A DNA stretch of 64,000 bases, taken from contig NZ_FOZE01000002.1 of NCBI RefSeq assembly GCF_900113225.1, positions 1 to 64,000 on the forward strand. The letters run 5' to 3'. Positions 54,277 through 63,124 of this stretch are shown piece after piece. The stretch's first letter is position 1; each line of letters opens with the position of its first letter. The stretch is from Mitsuaria sp. PDC51 (GTDB taxonomy: Bacteria; Pseudomonadota; Gammaproteobacteria; Burkholderiales; Burkholderiaceae_C). The position numbers and the translations under genes were made by a program. The notes below the pieces were generated by a model. The model saw nothing but the letters and a program-made list of their open reading frames with translations. It did not search any database and was not told where the DNA came from.

Positions 54277-55389
54277 ATGACCGCTTCCACGGATGCCACC
54301 GCGAGCTACAACCTCAAGGACCTGATCTCCCCGGCGACGTTGCACGCGCTGGCCGAGGTCTTCACCGACACCGCGCCCGGCTTCCAGCACAAGCGCTTCC
54401 TGGCGGTGGCCACGGACGGCCTGGACGCGCTGTCCATCATGCAGCGCGTGCACCGCGTGGCCCAGGCGCTGGACGCCGCGCTGCCCGGCAGCTTCGGCGC
54501 CAAGCTCGACGCGGTCGTGGCCGCCGCGCCGCGCGCCGGCGGCTCCTTCATGAACATGGGCCTGTGCGATTTCGTCGCGAGCTTCGGCCTGCACGATCCG
54601 GCCGCATCGCTCGCGGCGCTCCAGCGCCTGACGCCGCACGGCACCGCCGAATTCGCGATCCGCCCCTTCCTGCGCCAGGACCTCGCCGGCACGCTACGGA
54701 CGATGGCGCGCTGGACTGCCGATGGCGACGAGCATGTGCGCCGGCTGGCCAGCGAGGGCTGCCGGCCGCGGCTGCCGTGGTCCTTCCGCCTGGACGCGCT
54801 GGTGGCCGATCCCACGCCCGCGGCGGAGATCCTGCGGGCACTGCGCGCCGACGACGCACTCTACGTGCGGCGCTCCGTCGCCAACCACCTCAACGACATC
54901 ACGAAGGACCATGCGGACTGGGTCTTCGCCCATGTCGCCGACTGGGACCTGGACGACGCGCGCAGCGCCTGGATCGTCAAGCACGCACTGCGCTCACGCA
55001 TCAAGCAAGGCGACGCGCGGGCGCTGAAGCTGATCGGCGCCAGCGACGGCGCGCGGGCGGCCGTCGAGCAACTGGCGATCGCACCGGCGCGCCTGGCGAT
55101 CGGCGGCGCGATCGAGATCGCCTTCGAGCTGCGCTCCAGCGCCGACGTCACCCAGCGGCTGGTCGTGGACTACGCGATCCACTACGTCAAAAAGAACGGG
55201 CGCGCCTCGCCGAAGGTCTTCAAGCTCAAGACGGTGGAGCTGGCGGCCGGCGCCTCGACGCCGATCCGCATCCAGCGCGCGCTGCGCGACTTCACGACCC
55301 GCACGCATTACCCGGGCACGCATCGCGTCGAGATTCTGGTCAACGGCCAGCGACTGGCCGAGGGCACCTTCGAGCTGCTGGCGCCTTGA
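54277..55389 (+). CDS. DNA alkylation repair protein (AlkC/AlkD-like HEAT repeats)
   Basis: A 370-residue protein. The first roughly 260 residues are helical repeats of the AlkC/AlkD glycosylase superfamily (LPWSFRLDALVADPTPAAEIL, YVRRSVANHLNDITKDH, WIVKHALRSRIKQGD), which remove N3-alkylated purines. An immunoglobulin-like C-terminal domain (about 280-370) is the arrangement of AlkC. The start at 54277 is chosen for fit. Confidence 0.85.
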   Translation: MTASTDATASYNLKDLISPATLHALAEVFTDTAPGFQHKRFLAVATDGLDALSIMQRVHRVAQALDAALPGSFGAKLDAVVAAAPRAGGSFMNMGLCDFVASFGLHDPAASLAALQRLTPHGTAEFAIRPFLRQDLAGTLRTMARWTADGDEHVRRLASEGCRPRLPWSFRLDALVADPTPAAEILRALRADDALYVRRSVANHLNDITKDHADWVFAHVADWDLDDARSAWIVKHALRSRIKQGDARALKLIGASDGARAAVEQLAIAPARLAIGGAIEIAFELRSSADVTQRLVVDYAIHYVKKNGRASPKVFKLKTVELAAGASTPIRIQRALRDFTTRTHYPGTHRVEILVNGQRLAEGTFELLAP

Positions 55390-55390
55390 G

Positions 55391-55418
55391 CGCGCGGCGT
55401 CCGGTCGACCGCCGCGCG
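55391..55418. terminator. Terminator between convergent alkylation-repair and aldo/keto reductase genes
   Basis: A 9-bp stem, CGCGCGGCG with its complement, and a 10-nt loop fill the 30-bp gap between the two stop codons. No strong T run. Confidence 0.5.
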
Positions 55419-55419
55419 T

Positions 55420-56478
55420 TCACTGCGCCGGGTCGCGGATCTCCCAGCGGATGCGGTCGATGCGCGCGTGGACCTCGGCATCGAGCGGGCGGCCGAGCGC
55501 CGCGAGGTTCTCATCGAGCTGCGCCGCGTTCGTGATGCCGATCAGCGCGCTGCCGGTCTGCCAGCGCGAAGTGACCCAGGCCATCGCCAGCGTCGCCGGC
55601 GTCATGCCCAGTTCCGCCGCGAGCGCGTTGTAGCGGCGCGCGGCTTCGAGCGTCTCGGGCCGCGCCCAGCGCTGCTTCTTCATGCTGTCGAAGATCGCCA
55701 GCCGGCCCGGCCTGGCGGGATCGCCCAGCCCATGCGCGTCGTACTTGCCGGTGAGCGTGCCGAAGCCCAGCGGCGAATACGCCAGCAGGCCGACCTGGTG
55801 GCGGTAGAGCGCCTCGTCCAGGCCGTTCTCGACGACGCGGTTCACCAGGCTGTAGGGGTTCTGCACGCTGACGATGCGCGGCAGGCCATGGACCTGCGCC
55901 AGATGCACGAATTCACCGACGCCGTAGGCGGTCTCGTTGGACAGGCCGACGTGGCGGATCTTGCCCGCGCGTCGCAGCTGGTCCAGCGCCTGCAACTGCT
56001 CCAGCATCGACGCCACCGGCTTGTCCTTGGACGGCTCGAAGTAGACGCCTCCGAACATCGGCACGTGCCGCGCGGGCCAGTGGATCTGGAACAGGTCGAT
56101 GGTGTCGATGCGCAGCCGCCGCAGACTGTCCTCGCAGGCCTGAATGATCTGCGCGCCGGTCAGGTCCTGGCTGCCGTCGCGGATCCAGTCATAACCGCGC
56201 GAGGGGCCGGCGACCTTGGTCGCGATGACCAGACGCTCGCGCAGTCCCGGCCGCGCCTGCAGCCAGCGGCCGACGATCTCCTCCGTCCTGCCGAAGGTCT
56301 CGGCGCGCGCCGGCACCGGGTACATCTCGGCCAGGTCCAGCAGGTTGATGCCCGCGGCCACCGCGCGGTCCAGCAGCGCGTGGCTGCCGGCCTCGTCGAC
56401 CTGTTCGCCGAAGGTCATCGTGCCCAGGCCGATGCGGGTGACCGACAGGTCCGACTGTCCGAGGGTGATGCGCTCCAT
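55420..56478 (-). CDS. Aldo/keto reductase (Tas-like)
   Basis: An NADP(H)-dependent TIM-barrel oxidoreductase of 352 residues. The catalytic tetrad is recognisable: Asp and Tyr in DLAEMYP, Lys in VIATKVAG, His in FQIHWPAR. GLSNETAYGV and SPLGFGTLTGKY also match the Tas/YghZ-like group. The start at 56478 (MERITLGQSD) is the family start; substrates unknown. Confidence 0.92.
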   Translation of the reverse strand: MERITLGQSDLSVTRIGLGTMTFGEQVDEAGSHALLDRAVAAGINLLDLAEMYPVPARAETFGRTEEIVGRWLQARPGLRERLVIATKVAGPSRGYDWIRDGSQDLTGAQIIQACEDSLRRLRIDTIDLFQIHWPARHVPMFGGVYFEPSKDKPVASMLEQLQALDQLRRAGKIRHVGLSNETAYGVGEFVHLAQVHGLPRIVSVQNPYSLVNRVVENGLDEALYRHQVGLLAYSPLGFGTLTGKYDAHGLGDPARPGRLAIFDSMKKQRWARPETLEAARRYNALAAELGMTPATLAMAWVTSRWQTGSALIGITNAAQLDENLAALGRPLDAEVHARIDRIRWEIRDPAQ

Positions 56479-56634
56479 CTTGTCCGTGCTCCGTGAGGTG
56501 CCGCGTGGCTCCGTCGCCGCGGCAGGCGGCCAGTGTGCCCGACGCGGGCGGAGCGCCGGTTCCCTGCTCGCCCGCATGTGCACCGCCTCCGTCTCCCCGT
56601 GCGCCACATGGCCGCAATGGGCTCTCCCTCACGG

Positions 56635-56669
56635 TTGCCGACTGGAAATTATTGTTTTACAGTAATTTC
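56635..56669 (+). promoter_or_regulatory. Promoter with embedded palindromic operator for the DUF2975-HTH operon
   Basis: TTGCCG (56635-56640) and TACAGT (56658-56663) are separated by 17 bp. A 25-bp interrupted palindrome (56645-56669) with arms GAAATTA/TAATTTC and inner TGT/ACA covers the spacer and -10. The A/T-rich repeat stands out sharply. The HTH protein encoded second in the operon is the obvious candidate to bind it (inference). Confidence 0.7.
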
Positions 56670-56701
56670 TTGCCACACCACGGTAATGCCACCGCCTCGC
56701 C

Positions 56702-57253
56702 ATGCGCCCTTCCCCAATCCCCGCCGGCCTGCAGCGCATTCGCTGGATCGCCCACTGCGTGCGCGCGATGGCGCTGATCGCGATGGCGACGGTGGTCGGC
56801 TTCCATGCGGTGTTCTGGACCCACCCGGCCATGATCGAGCGCACCGCGCGCAAGGAGTGGGACCTGTCGCACGCGCTGCAGTTCGACGTGATCTCGCGCG
56901 GCGCGGCGCTGGCGGTGAACCTGCCGCTGGCCCTGCTGACGCTGTATGCCCTGTGGTGCCTGTGGCGCCTGTTCGGCGGCTACCTGCGCGGCGAGGTCTT
57001 CACCGACGCCGCGACGCGGCTGCTGCGCCGCATGGGGCAGTCGGTGGTGGCGATCGCGGTGGCGATGCCGCTCACCGACACGGCCACGGTGCTCGCGCTG
57101 ACGCTGGGCAACCCGCCGGGCCAGCGCTACCTGTCGTTCCAGCTGGGCAGCTCGCATTTCGTCGTGCTGCTGTGCGGGCTGGTCTTCGTCGCGATGGGCC
57201 AGGTGATGCGCGAGGCGCAGCGCATGGCGCAAGAGAACGCCGAGTTCATCTGA
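56702..57253 (+). CDS. DUF2975 membrane protein
   Basis: A 183-residue protein with four predicted transmembrane helices (around 20-40, 62-90, 115-135, 150-172) and the DUF2975 pattern (GEVFTDAATRLLRRMGQS, QVMREAQRMAQENAEFI). Function unknown. In many bacteria DUF2975 genes are followed by a small YozG-like HTH gene, as here (8-bp gap), suggesting a membrane sensor with its DNA-binding partner. Confidence 0.88.
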   Translation: MRPSPIPAGLQRIRWIAHCVRAMALIAMATVVGFHAVFWTHPAMIERTARKEWDLSHALQFDVISRGAALAVNLPLALLTLYALWCLWRLFGGYLRGEVFTDAATRLLRRMGQSVVAIAVAMPLTDTATVLALTLGNPPGQRYLSFQLGSSHFVVLLCGLVFVAMGQVMREAQRMAQENAEFI

Positions 57254-57260
57254 GCGCCCC

Positions 57261-57500
57261 ATGCCCATCGTCGTCCGACTCGACGTCATGCTCGCGCAGC
57301 GCAAGATGCGCTCGAAGGAGCTGGCCGAGGCCATCGGCATCACCGAGGCCAACCTCTCGCTGCTGAAGTCCGGCAAGGTGCGCGGCGTGCGCTTCGACAC
57401 CTTGTCGCGGATCTGCGCGGTGCTGCAATGCCAGCCGGGCGACCTGCTCGCCTGGGAACCCGGCGAGGAGCCGGATGGAGACGGTGATGGCAGTGCTTAG
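57261..57500 (+). CDS. YozG-like XRE-family transcriptional regulator
   Basis: A 79-residue protein that is almost entirely a Cro/C1-type helix-turn-helix (RLDVMLAQRKMRSKELAEAI, ITEANLSLLKSGKVRG, TLSRICAVLQCQPGDLL). It is the expected partner of the DUF2975 protein and likely regulator of the palindromic promoter at 56635-56669. The next gene starts inside it (26-bp overlap). Confidence 0.9.
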   Translation: MPIVVRLDVMLAQRKMRSKELAEAIGITEANLSLLKSGKVRGVRFDTLSRICAVLQCQPGDLLAWEPGEEPDGDGDGSA

Positions 57501-58215
57501 GCCCGAGGCCGCACATGGCGCGACCGATGCCACGGCGCTTGGGGCGATGCGCGCCGCGACACCGAACACCTCCCGCCGGTTCCGCGCGATCGCGCTGGCG
57601 GCGGTCCTCCTGCTTCACGTCGCGCTGGTCGCCTGGCTGCAGCACGACTGGCACCGTGGCGAGGCACACAGCACGCAGCGGCGGTCGTCGATCCGGATGG
57701 TGACGATCCAGTTGCCGCCGCTGGTCCCGCGGCCGCCGGCGAAGGCGACGACGCAGCGCGCCGAAGGCAACCCCGCGGTCCGTCGCGCCGCAGCGGCTCA
57801 CGCACCGACCGGCGACACGGCGAAGGCGCCGCAGTCGCACGCGGCGAGCCCGCGCGCGGCATCGCCCGCGCCTGAACTCGATCGCGTCGACGAAGCGCCG
57901 CGCGCCACCGTGGTCATCGCCGCGCCGACGCCCGCATCGGGCGCCTCCGGCCCCAGCGGCCGCGAGCTCATGGACGGCACGGCGACGCGCCGCGCGATCC
58001 GCCAGTCCGCGCAGGGCCAGCCGCTGCTCGCCGAGCGGGTCGACGAGGCCAGCCGCGCGCCCGACCGGATCGATGCCTCGACCAAGCTGGGCAACGAAAT
58101 GATGAAGGGCGCCAGCGGCGATTGCCTCAAGGGCGAATACGCCGGCGGCGGCATGGGGCTGCTCAGCGCGCCCTTCTGGCTGCTCGCCGAGGCGCGCGGC
58201 AAGTGCCGGCGTTGA
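57475..58215 (+). CDS. TonB-like single-pass envelope protein, unrecognised
   Basis: A 246-residue protein of unknown function. A short cytoplasmic N-terminus is followed by one transmembrane helix (about 37-56, FRAIALAAVLLLHVALVAWL), a long Pro/Ala-rich periplasmic stretch and a small C-terminal region with two Cys (GDCLKGEYAGGGMG ... GKCRR) that may form a disulfide. The layout recalls TonB/TolA, but no TonB C-terminal domain is seen. Start 57475 or 57487 (GGAG 6 nt before the latter). Overlaps the HTH gene. Confidence 0.7.
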   Translation: METVMAVLRPEAAHGATDATALGAMRAATPNTSRRFRAIALAAVLLLHVALVAWLQHDWHRGEAHSTQRRSSIRMVTIQLPPLVPRPPAKATTQRAEGNPAVRRAAAAHAPTGDTAKAPQSHAASPRAASPAPELDRVDEAPRATVVIAAPTPASGASGPSGRELMDGTATRRAIRQSAQGQPLLAERVDEASRAPDRIDASTKLGNEMMKGASGDCLKGEYAGGGMGLLSAPFWLLAEARGKCRR

Positions 58216-58334
58216 GCCCCGCTTCGTCCGGACGCCGCGCGGCTGCCACCCCGATGAGGGACAACCGTCGTCAACGCAACTTGACCGCGCGCCGTTCAGC
58301 GCGGACCGCTCACAGCGACCAGGGAGAGAGAACC

Positions 58335-59207
58335 GTGAAACCCCAGCAGTTCCAGCGCGCGCGACTCGCGGCAGCGCTCCTCGTGACCGGCGTGTTCGCC
58401 GCGGGCTGCGGCCCGGCGGCCATGGCCGCGCCCGCCGGGGCCGTCGCGCCCACCGCGCCCACCGCCCCCGCCAGCGCGGACGGCCCGCGGCCGGCGGCCA
58501 CCTCGGCCTCGGCGGCGGTCGCGCTGCCGACCGTGCAGAGCGACGTCAAGCGCGGCGCCTCCTTCCCCTACAAGCGCCTGAACGAACTGCTGTCGAAGCT
58601 GCGCACCGAAGGCGAAGGGCTCTTCGTCAGCCGCTTCGTGCTGACGGACGCGAAGGACGCCAGCAAGCCGCCGCCCGCCGGCACCAAGCTCGCGCTGATG
58701 AGCGACGACGACTACATCCCCATCCCCATCGACGACAAGGGCCGCTTCGACCTGCCGACCTTCAGCGAGCGCCAGGCCAAGGACATGGACTTCGGCACCA
58801 ACGTGCCCAAGGGCGAGCTCGGCGTGCGCCTGAGCATCGACCTGGCCACGCCGCCGGAGATGCTGGACATGGCCACGGTGCGGCGCATCGTCACCGTCGG
58901 CCAGCGGCTGCGCACCGAGCTGCTGCCCTGGTACGTGCGCTGGATGTTCCCGCAGATCGACGGCGTGATCGCCTGCAGCGACGCGCCGCAGTGGCAGCTG
59001 GACTGGTCCGAGGGCGCGCAGCGCTGGCGCCTGCCCTTGCCGGCGGACGCTCAGCAGCGCGAACCGGAGACGCCCAAGGGCAAGCCCTCGCGCGCCTGCA
59101 CCGTGCTGACCGGGCAGGAGCAATGGCCCGACGCCGCGCTGCTGCAGACGCCGCCGGGCACCAACACCAAGCTGTACGTCAAGCTGCGCAATCCGCGCGC
59201 GAGTTGA
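58335..59207 (+). CDS. Predicted lipoprotein of unknown function
   Basis: A 290-residue protein with a GTG start preceded by AGGGAGAGAG. The signal peptide ends in a lipobox (GVFAAGC, Cys at about residue 25), followed by a Pro/Ala linker and a domain of about 220 residues (SFPYKRLNELLSKLRTEGEG, MSDDDYIPIPIDDKGRFDLP, then a Cys pair around VIACSDAP and SRACTVL). It is weakly reminiscent of DUF2987 proteins; this is a guess. It follows the TonB-like gene by 119 bp on the same strand. Confidence 0.72.
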   Translation: MKPQQFQRARLAAALLVTGVFAAGCGPAAMAAPAGAVAPTAPTAPASADGPRPAATSASAAVALPTVQSDVKRGASFPYKRLNELLSKLRTEGEGLFVSRFVLTDAKDASKPPPAGTKLALMSDDDYIPIPIDDKGRFDLPTFSERQAKDMDFGTNVPKGELGVRLSIDLATPPEMLDMATVRRIVTVGQRLRTELLPWYVRWMFPQIDGVIACSDAPQWQLDWSEGAQRWRLPLPADAQQREPETPKGKPSRACTVLTGQEQWPDAALLQTPPGTNTKLYVKLRNPRAS

Positions 59208-59243
59208 GCGAAGGCGCGCCGCGCGTCCCACCTGCAACGGCGA

Positions 59244-59280
59244 AGCGGCGGCGACTGAGCCCTCGACGAGGGGCGCCGCT
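59244..59280. terminator. Nested hairpin between convergent lipoprotein and acyl-CoA synthetase genes
   Basis: AGCGGCG (59244-59250) pairs with CGCCGCT (59274-59280), and within it CCCTC-GAC-GAGGG (59260-59272) forms a second stem. It abuts the synthetase stop codon. Likely bidirectional termination, without T runs. Confidence 0.5.
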
Positions 59281-60986
59281 CAGGCCGCCCGACCGGCGGC
59301 GCGGTCGGCGGCCCGATCCGCCTCGAGCTGCCGCAGCACGCGGCGCTGCACCTTGCCGGTGGTGGTCATCGGCAGGCTGTCGAGGAACTCGATCTCCTTG
59401 GGGTATTCGTAGGGCGCGAGCCGCTGACGGACGAAGTCCTGCAACTCGCCGGTCAACGCGGCCGACGGCTGCCGCCCCGGCGCCAGCACGACGAAGGCTT
59501 TCACCAGCGCGCCGCGCTCGGCATCGGGCTTGGGCACGACCGCGGCATTGGCCACCGCCTCGTGACGCACCAGGCAGTTCTCGATCTCGCCGGGGCCGAT
59601 GCGATAGCCCGCGACCTTGAACTGGTCGTCGGCGCGGCCCTGGTACCAGAGGTAGCCGTCCTCGTCAGTGCGCGCGAGGTCGCCGGTGCGGCACCAGCTG
59701 TCCAGCGGATCGCCGGTGAACTTCGCCGCCGTCGCGGCCTCGTTGCGCCAGTAGCCGAGGAAGAAGATCGGATCGAGGTCGCCATGCCCGTCCCGGCGAT
59801 GCACCGCCACTTCGCCGATCTGCCCGGGTGGGCAGACCTGGCCGTCGTCGTCGATGACCGCGACGCGGTGACCGGGATACGCGCGGCCCATGCTGCCGGG
59901 CTTGGCCGGCCACAGCCGCGCGCAGTTGCCCACGACGTAGTTGATCTCGGTCTGGCCGAACATCTCGTTGACCGTCACGCCCAGTTCGCGCCGGACCCAG
60001 TCGAAGACCGCGTCGCCGACGGCCTCGCCGGCGCTCATCACGGCCTCCAGGCGCAGCGCGTAGTGCTCGGCGGGATGGGGCACCGCCTTCATCATGGCCT
60101 TCAGCGCCGTCGGGAACAGGAAGGTGTGGCTGACGCGGTAGTGCTGCATCAGCTCGAAGGCCTTCTCCGGCGAGAAGCGGCCCTGGTAACCGAGGATGGG
60201 CCGGCCGAAGCACAGCGACGGCAGCAGCGCGTCCATCAGCCCACCGGTCCAGGCCCAGTCGGCGGGGCTCCAGAACACGGCCTCGCTGCGGACCCGCGGG
60301 TCATGGGGATCGAAGCCGAACCAGTTCTGGCTCGCGATGAAGCCGGTCAGGTTGCCCAGCAGCGCGCGCTGCGGCAGCAAGGCGCCCTTGGGCGCGCCGG
60401 TCGTGCCGCTGGTGTAGATCAGGATCGCGGGATCCTCGGCCGCGTTGTCCCGCGCGGCGAAGCGCGCGTCCTCGGCCTGCAGCGCGGCCATCCAGCCGGC
60501 TTCACCGTCCTGCGGCTCGGACTCGCCGACCAGCAGGACGTGGCGCAGCGCCGGGCATTGCGCACGCACCGCGCGCACCGCGGCGAGCGCCCCGCTTTCG
60601 ACGATCGCGACGCTGGCCTCGCTGTCCTGCAGCCGGTAGGCCAGCGCATCGGGGCCGAAGAGCATGGACAGCGGCATCGCCACCGCGCCGAGCTGGTTGA
60701 TCGCGATGTGCGCGACCGCCGTCTCGAAACGCTGCGGCAGCACCAGCGCCACGCGGTCGCCGGCCTGCACGCCGAGGCGCCGCAGCGCGTTGGACAGCCG
60801 ATTCGCCGCGCGTTGCAGTTGGCCGAAGGAGTACTGCGCGCGACAACCGCTGTCGCTGTCGAAGAGGATGGCCGGCGCGTCGGGCGTCTCGCGGGCCCAG
60901 CGGCCGCAGCAGAGTTCGGCGATGGACAGGCGCTCAGGCACCTGCCAGCGGAACGCGCCGTGGATCAGCGCGTAGGCGTCGGACAT
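59280..60986 (-). CDS. AMP-forming acyl-CoA synthetase
   Basis: An ANL-superfamily adenylating enzyme of 568 residues. The phosphate-binding loop is YTSGTTGAPKGALL (about residue 190), with NEMFGQTEINYVV, YRTGDLAR-like CRTGDLARTDEDGYL, GYRIGPGEIE and the catalytic Lys in MTTTGKVQRR near the C-terminus. It is closest in pattern to acetyl/medium-chain (MACS-type) acyl-CoA synthetases; acid specificity is unknown. The start at 60986 has GGAGAG 7 nt upstream. Confidence 0.92.
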   Translation of the reverse strand: MSDAYALIHGAFRWQVPERLSIAELCCGRWARETPDAPAILFDSDSGCRAQYSFGQLQRAANRLSNALRRLGVQAGDRVALVLPQRFETAVAHIAINQLGAVAMPLSMLFGPDALAYRLQDSEASVAIVESGALAAVRAVRAQCPALRHVLLVGESEPQDGEAGWMAALQAEDARFAARDNAAEDPAILIYTSGTTGAPKGALLPQRALLGNLTGFIASQNWFGFDPHDPRVRSEAVFWSPADWAWTGGLMDALLPSLCFGRPILGYQGRFSPEKAFELMQHYRVSHTFLFPTALKAMMKAVPHPAEHYALRLEAVMSAGEAVGDAVFDWVRRELGVTVNEMFGQTEINYVVGNCARLWPAKPGSMGRAYPGHRVAVIDDDGQVCPPGQIGEVAVHRRDGHGDLDPIFFLGYWRNEAATAAKFTGDPLDSWCRTGDLARTDEDGYLWYQGRADDQFKVAGYRIGPGEIENCLVRHEAVANAAVVPKPDAERGALVKAFVVLAPGRQPSAALTGELQDFVRQRLAPYEYPKEIEFLDSLPMTTTGKVQRRVLRQLEADRAADRAAGRAA

Positions 60987-61207
60987 CGCGACTCTCCGGG
61001 ACTGGAACAAGAGCGTGGATGCTAGCGAGCGAGCCGGCACGGGACGTCATGGAAAGCCCGTAGCGCCAGGACGGTGCCGGCCCGGGCGGGCGCGCCCTCG
61101 CACGGTGCACGGGGAAAGCGCGGATCGATCCTCGATGCGCGCATGAAGGCGAAGGCGCGGTCGCATGAAGGCGTGATCGCGTGAAGGCGCCGCCTACACT
61201 CCGCCGG

Positions 61208-61558
61208 ATGACCGTGAAGATCCTGCACAACCCTCGCTGCTCGAAGTCGCGCGAGGCGCTGGCCCGGCTCGAATCACGCGGCCTTCGCCCCGAGATCGTC
61301 GACTACCTGGCCACGCCCTTGTCGCTGGGCGAGTTGCGGACGCTGCAGCGCCAACTGGGCGTGCCGGCGCGCGCGATGCTGCGCGAGGGCGAGGACGCGT
61401 ACCGCGAGCTCGGCCTGTCCGAGCCCGCGCTCAGCGACGACCAGTTGCTGCAGGCGGTGGCGGACCACCCGCGGCTGCTGCAGCGTCCCATCGTCGTGGA
61501 CGGCGATCGCGCGCTGATCGCCCGGCCGCCGGAGCAGCTCGACGGCTGGTGGCCGTGA
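61208..61558 (+). CDS. ArsC-family (glutaredoxin-fold) reductase
   Basis: A 116-residue protein of the ArsC/Spx/YffB family. The active Cys is in HNPRCSKSREAL (residue 11). Family positions ATPLSLGELRTL and RPIVVDGDRALIARPPE are also present; the Arg residues that bind arsenite in plasmid ArsC appear partly kept. No other ars gene is nearby, so true arsenate reductase function is not assured. Confidence 0.87.
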   Translation: MTVKILHNPRCSKSREALARLESRGLRPEIVDYLATPLSLGELRTLQRQLGVPARAMLREGEDAYRELGLSEPALSDDQLLQAVADHPRLLQRPIVVDGDRALIARPPEQLDGWWP

Positions 61559-61570
61559 GCGGGCGAAGCC

Positions 61571-62065
61571 TCAGCCCTTGAAGCGCGCGAGCGCGTCACC
61601 GGTGAGGCGGCACAGGCGCCAGTCCGGCATGATCGTCGCGCCCATCTTCTCGTAGAAGCGGATGGCGTTCTCGTTCCAATCGAGCACGCACCATTCGAAG
61701 CGGCCGTAGCCGCGCTCGATCGCGACCTGCGCCAGGCGGGTCAGCATGCGCGTGCCGAGTCGCGCGCCGCGATGGGCGGGCTGGACGTAGAGGTCCTCGA
61801 GGTAGAGCCCGGGCTTGGCCAGGAAGGTCGAGAAGTTCACGAAGGTCAGCGCGAAGGCGACGATGGCACCGCTCTCGTGCTCGGCGACCAGGGCCTCGGC
61901 GACGGGCCGCTCGCCGAAGAGATGCGGATGCAGCTTCTCCGGCGTGACCTCCATCAGATGGGACAGGCTCTCGAAATCGGCGAGCTCGCCGATCAGGCCG
62001 ACGATGGCGGGGACGTCGGCGGGCCGGGCGGGACGCAGGGTGTAGGGATCGGGCGTGGCGGTCAT
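61571..62065 (-). CDS. GNAT-family N-acetyltransferase (SSAT-like)
   Basis: A 164-residue acetyl-CoA-dependent acyltransferase. The GNAT core is YLEDLYVQPAHRGARLGTRML (acetyl-CoA pyrophosphate loop) and ENAIRFYEKMGA. The pattern LIGELADFESL and FVNFSTFLAKPGLYLEDL matches the diamine N-acetyltransferase-like (SSAT2) group, which acts on polyamines or thialysine. The start at 62065 (MTATPDPYTL) is chosen for fit. Confidence 0.88.
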   Translation of the reverse strand: MTATPDPYTLRPARPADVPAIVGLIGELADFESLSHLMEVTPEKLHPHLFGERPVAEALVAEHESGAIVAFALTFVNFSTFLAKPGLYLEDLYVQPAHRGARLGTRMLTRLAQVAIERGYGRFEWCVLDWNENAIRFYEKMGATIMPDWRLCRLTGDALARFKG

Positions 62066-62143
62066 GGTGGCTCGTGGATGAAGTCGGCGCATTGTCTCCA
62101 TGGCGAAAGCCTGCGGCCGTTCCTCACACTACAGTCGCCGTCC

Positions 62144-63106
62144 ATGAGCACCGACATGAGTCCCGCCGCGGGCGTCGCGGAGAGCGCCGCGCACAACGCC
62201 GCGCACAACACCGCGTACATCGTCCGCCGCCCGCATCGCAGCGCCTTCCTGACGCTGCGCGGCCTGCGCCACCACGTGCTGCGCTGGGGCCCCGAGCATG
62301 ACGGCACGCGCCCGCTGCTCGTGATGGTCCACGGCTGGATGGACGTCGGCGCGTCGTTCCAGTTCATGGTCGACGCCTTCCGCGAGGACCGCAGCGTCGT
62401 GGCCATCGACTGGCGCGGCTTCGGCCTCACCGACGGCACTCCGGGCGACGCCTACTGGTTCCCCGACTACCTCGGCGACCTGGACGCCTTGCTCGATGCC
62501 CTCAGCCCCGGGGCGCCGGTCGACCTGCTCGGCCACAGCATGGGCGGCAACATCGCGATGAGCTACGCCGGCGTGCGGCCCGGGCGGCTGCGCAAGCTGG
62601 TGAACCTGGAGGGCTTCGGCCTGCCGGACACCACGCCCGAGATGGCGCCGGCGCGGCTCGCGAGCTGGCTCGACGAGCTGAAGGAGACCCCGAGCCTCAA
62701 GAGCTACGACAGCGTCGAGGGCGTGGCGCAGCGGCTGATGAAGACCAACCCGCGGCTGAGCGCCGACAAGGCGGCGTGGCTGGCGCCGCATTGGTCGCGG
62801 CGCGGCGACGACGGCCGCTGGCACATCCTCGGCGACCCGGCGCACAAGCGGACCAATCCGGTGCTGTACCGCAAGGCCGAGGCGCTGGCCTGCTGGTCCG
62901 CGATCACGGCGCCGACGCTGTGGGGCGAGGGCAGCGAGACCCAGCTCTCGCAGTGGTGGGGCGACCGCTATCCGCGCGAGGACTTCGAGGCGCGCCTGGC
63001 GGTCGTCAAGGAGCTGCGGCGCGTCACGCTGCAGCAGGCGGCGCACATGATGCACCACGACCAGCCAGAGGCGTTGGCGCGCGCCGTCGAAGAATTCCTG
63101 GGGTAG
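62144..63106 (+). CDS. Alpha/beta-fold hydrolase
   Basis: A 320-residue hydrolase. The oxyanion region is VMVHGWMDVGASFQFM, the nucleophile elbow is LLGHSMGGNIAM (Ser at about 139), and the catalytic His is in QAAHMMHHDQPE near the C-terminus. An acidic residue on the expected strand lies near GEGSETQ. Substrate unknown. Divergent from the acetyltransferase gene. Confidence 0.9.
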   Translation: MSTDMSPAAGVAESAAHNAAHNTAYIVRRPHRSAFLTLRGLRHHVLRWGPEHDGTRPLLVMVHGWMDVGASFQFMVDAFREDRSVVAIDWRGFGLTDGTPGDAYWFPDYLGDLDALLDALSPGAPVDLLGHSMGGNIAMSYAGVRPGRLRKLVNLEGFGLPDTTPEMAPARLASWLDELKETPSLKSYDSVEGVAQRLMKTNPRLSADKAAWLAPHWSRRGDDGRWHILGDPAHKRTNPVLYRKAEALACWSAITAPTLWGEGSETQLSQWWGDRYPREDFEARLAVVKELRRVTLQQAAHMMHHDQPEALARAVEEFLG

Positions 63107-63124
63107 CGCCCCCCCCGCAGTCCT

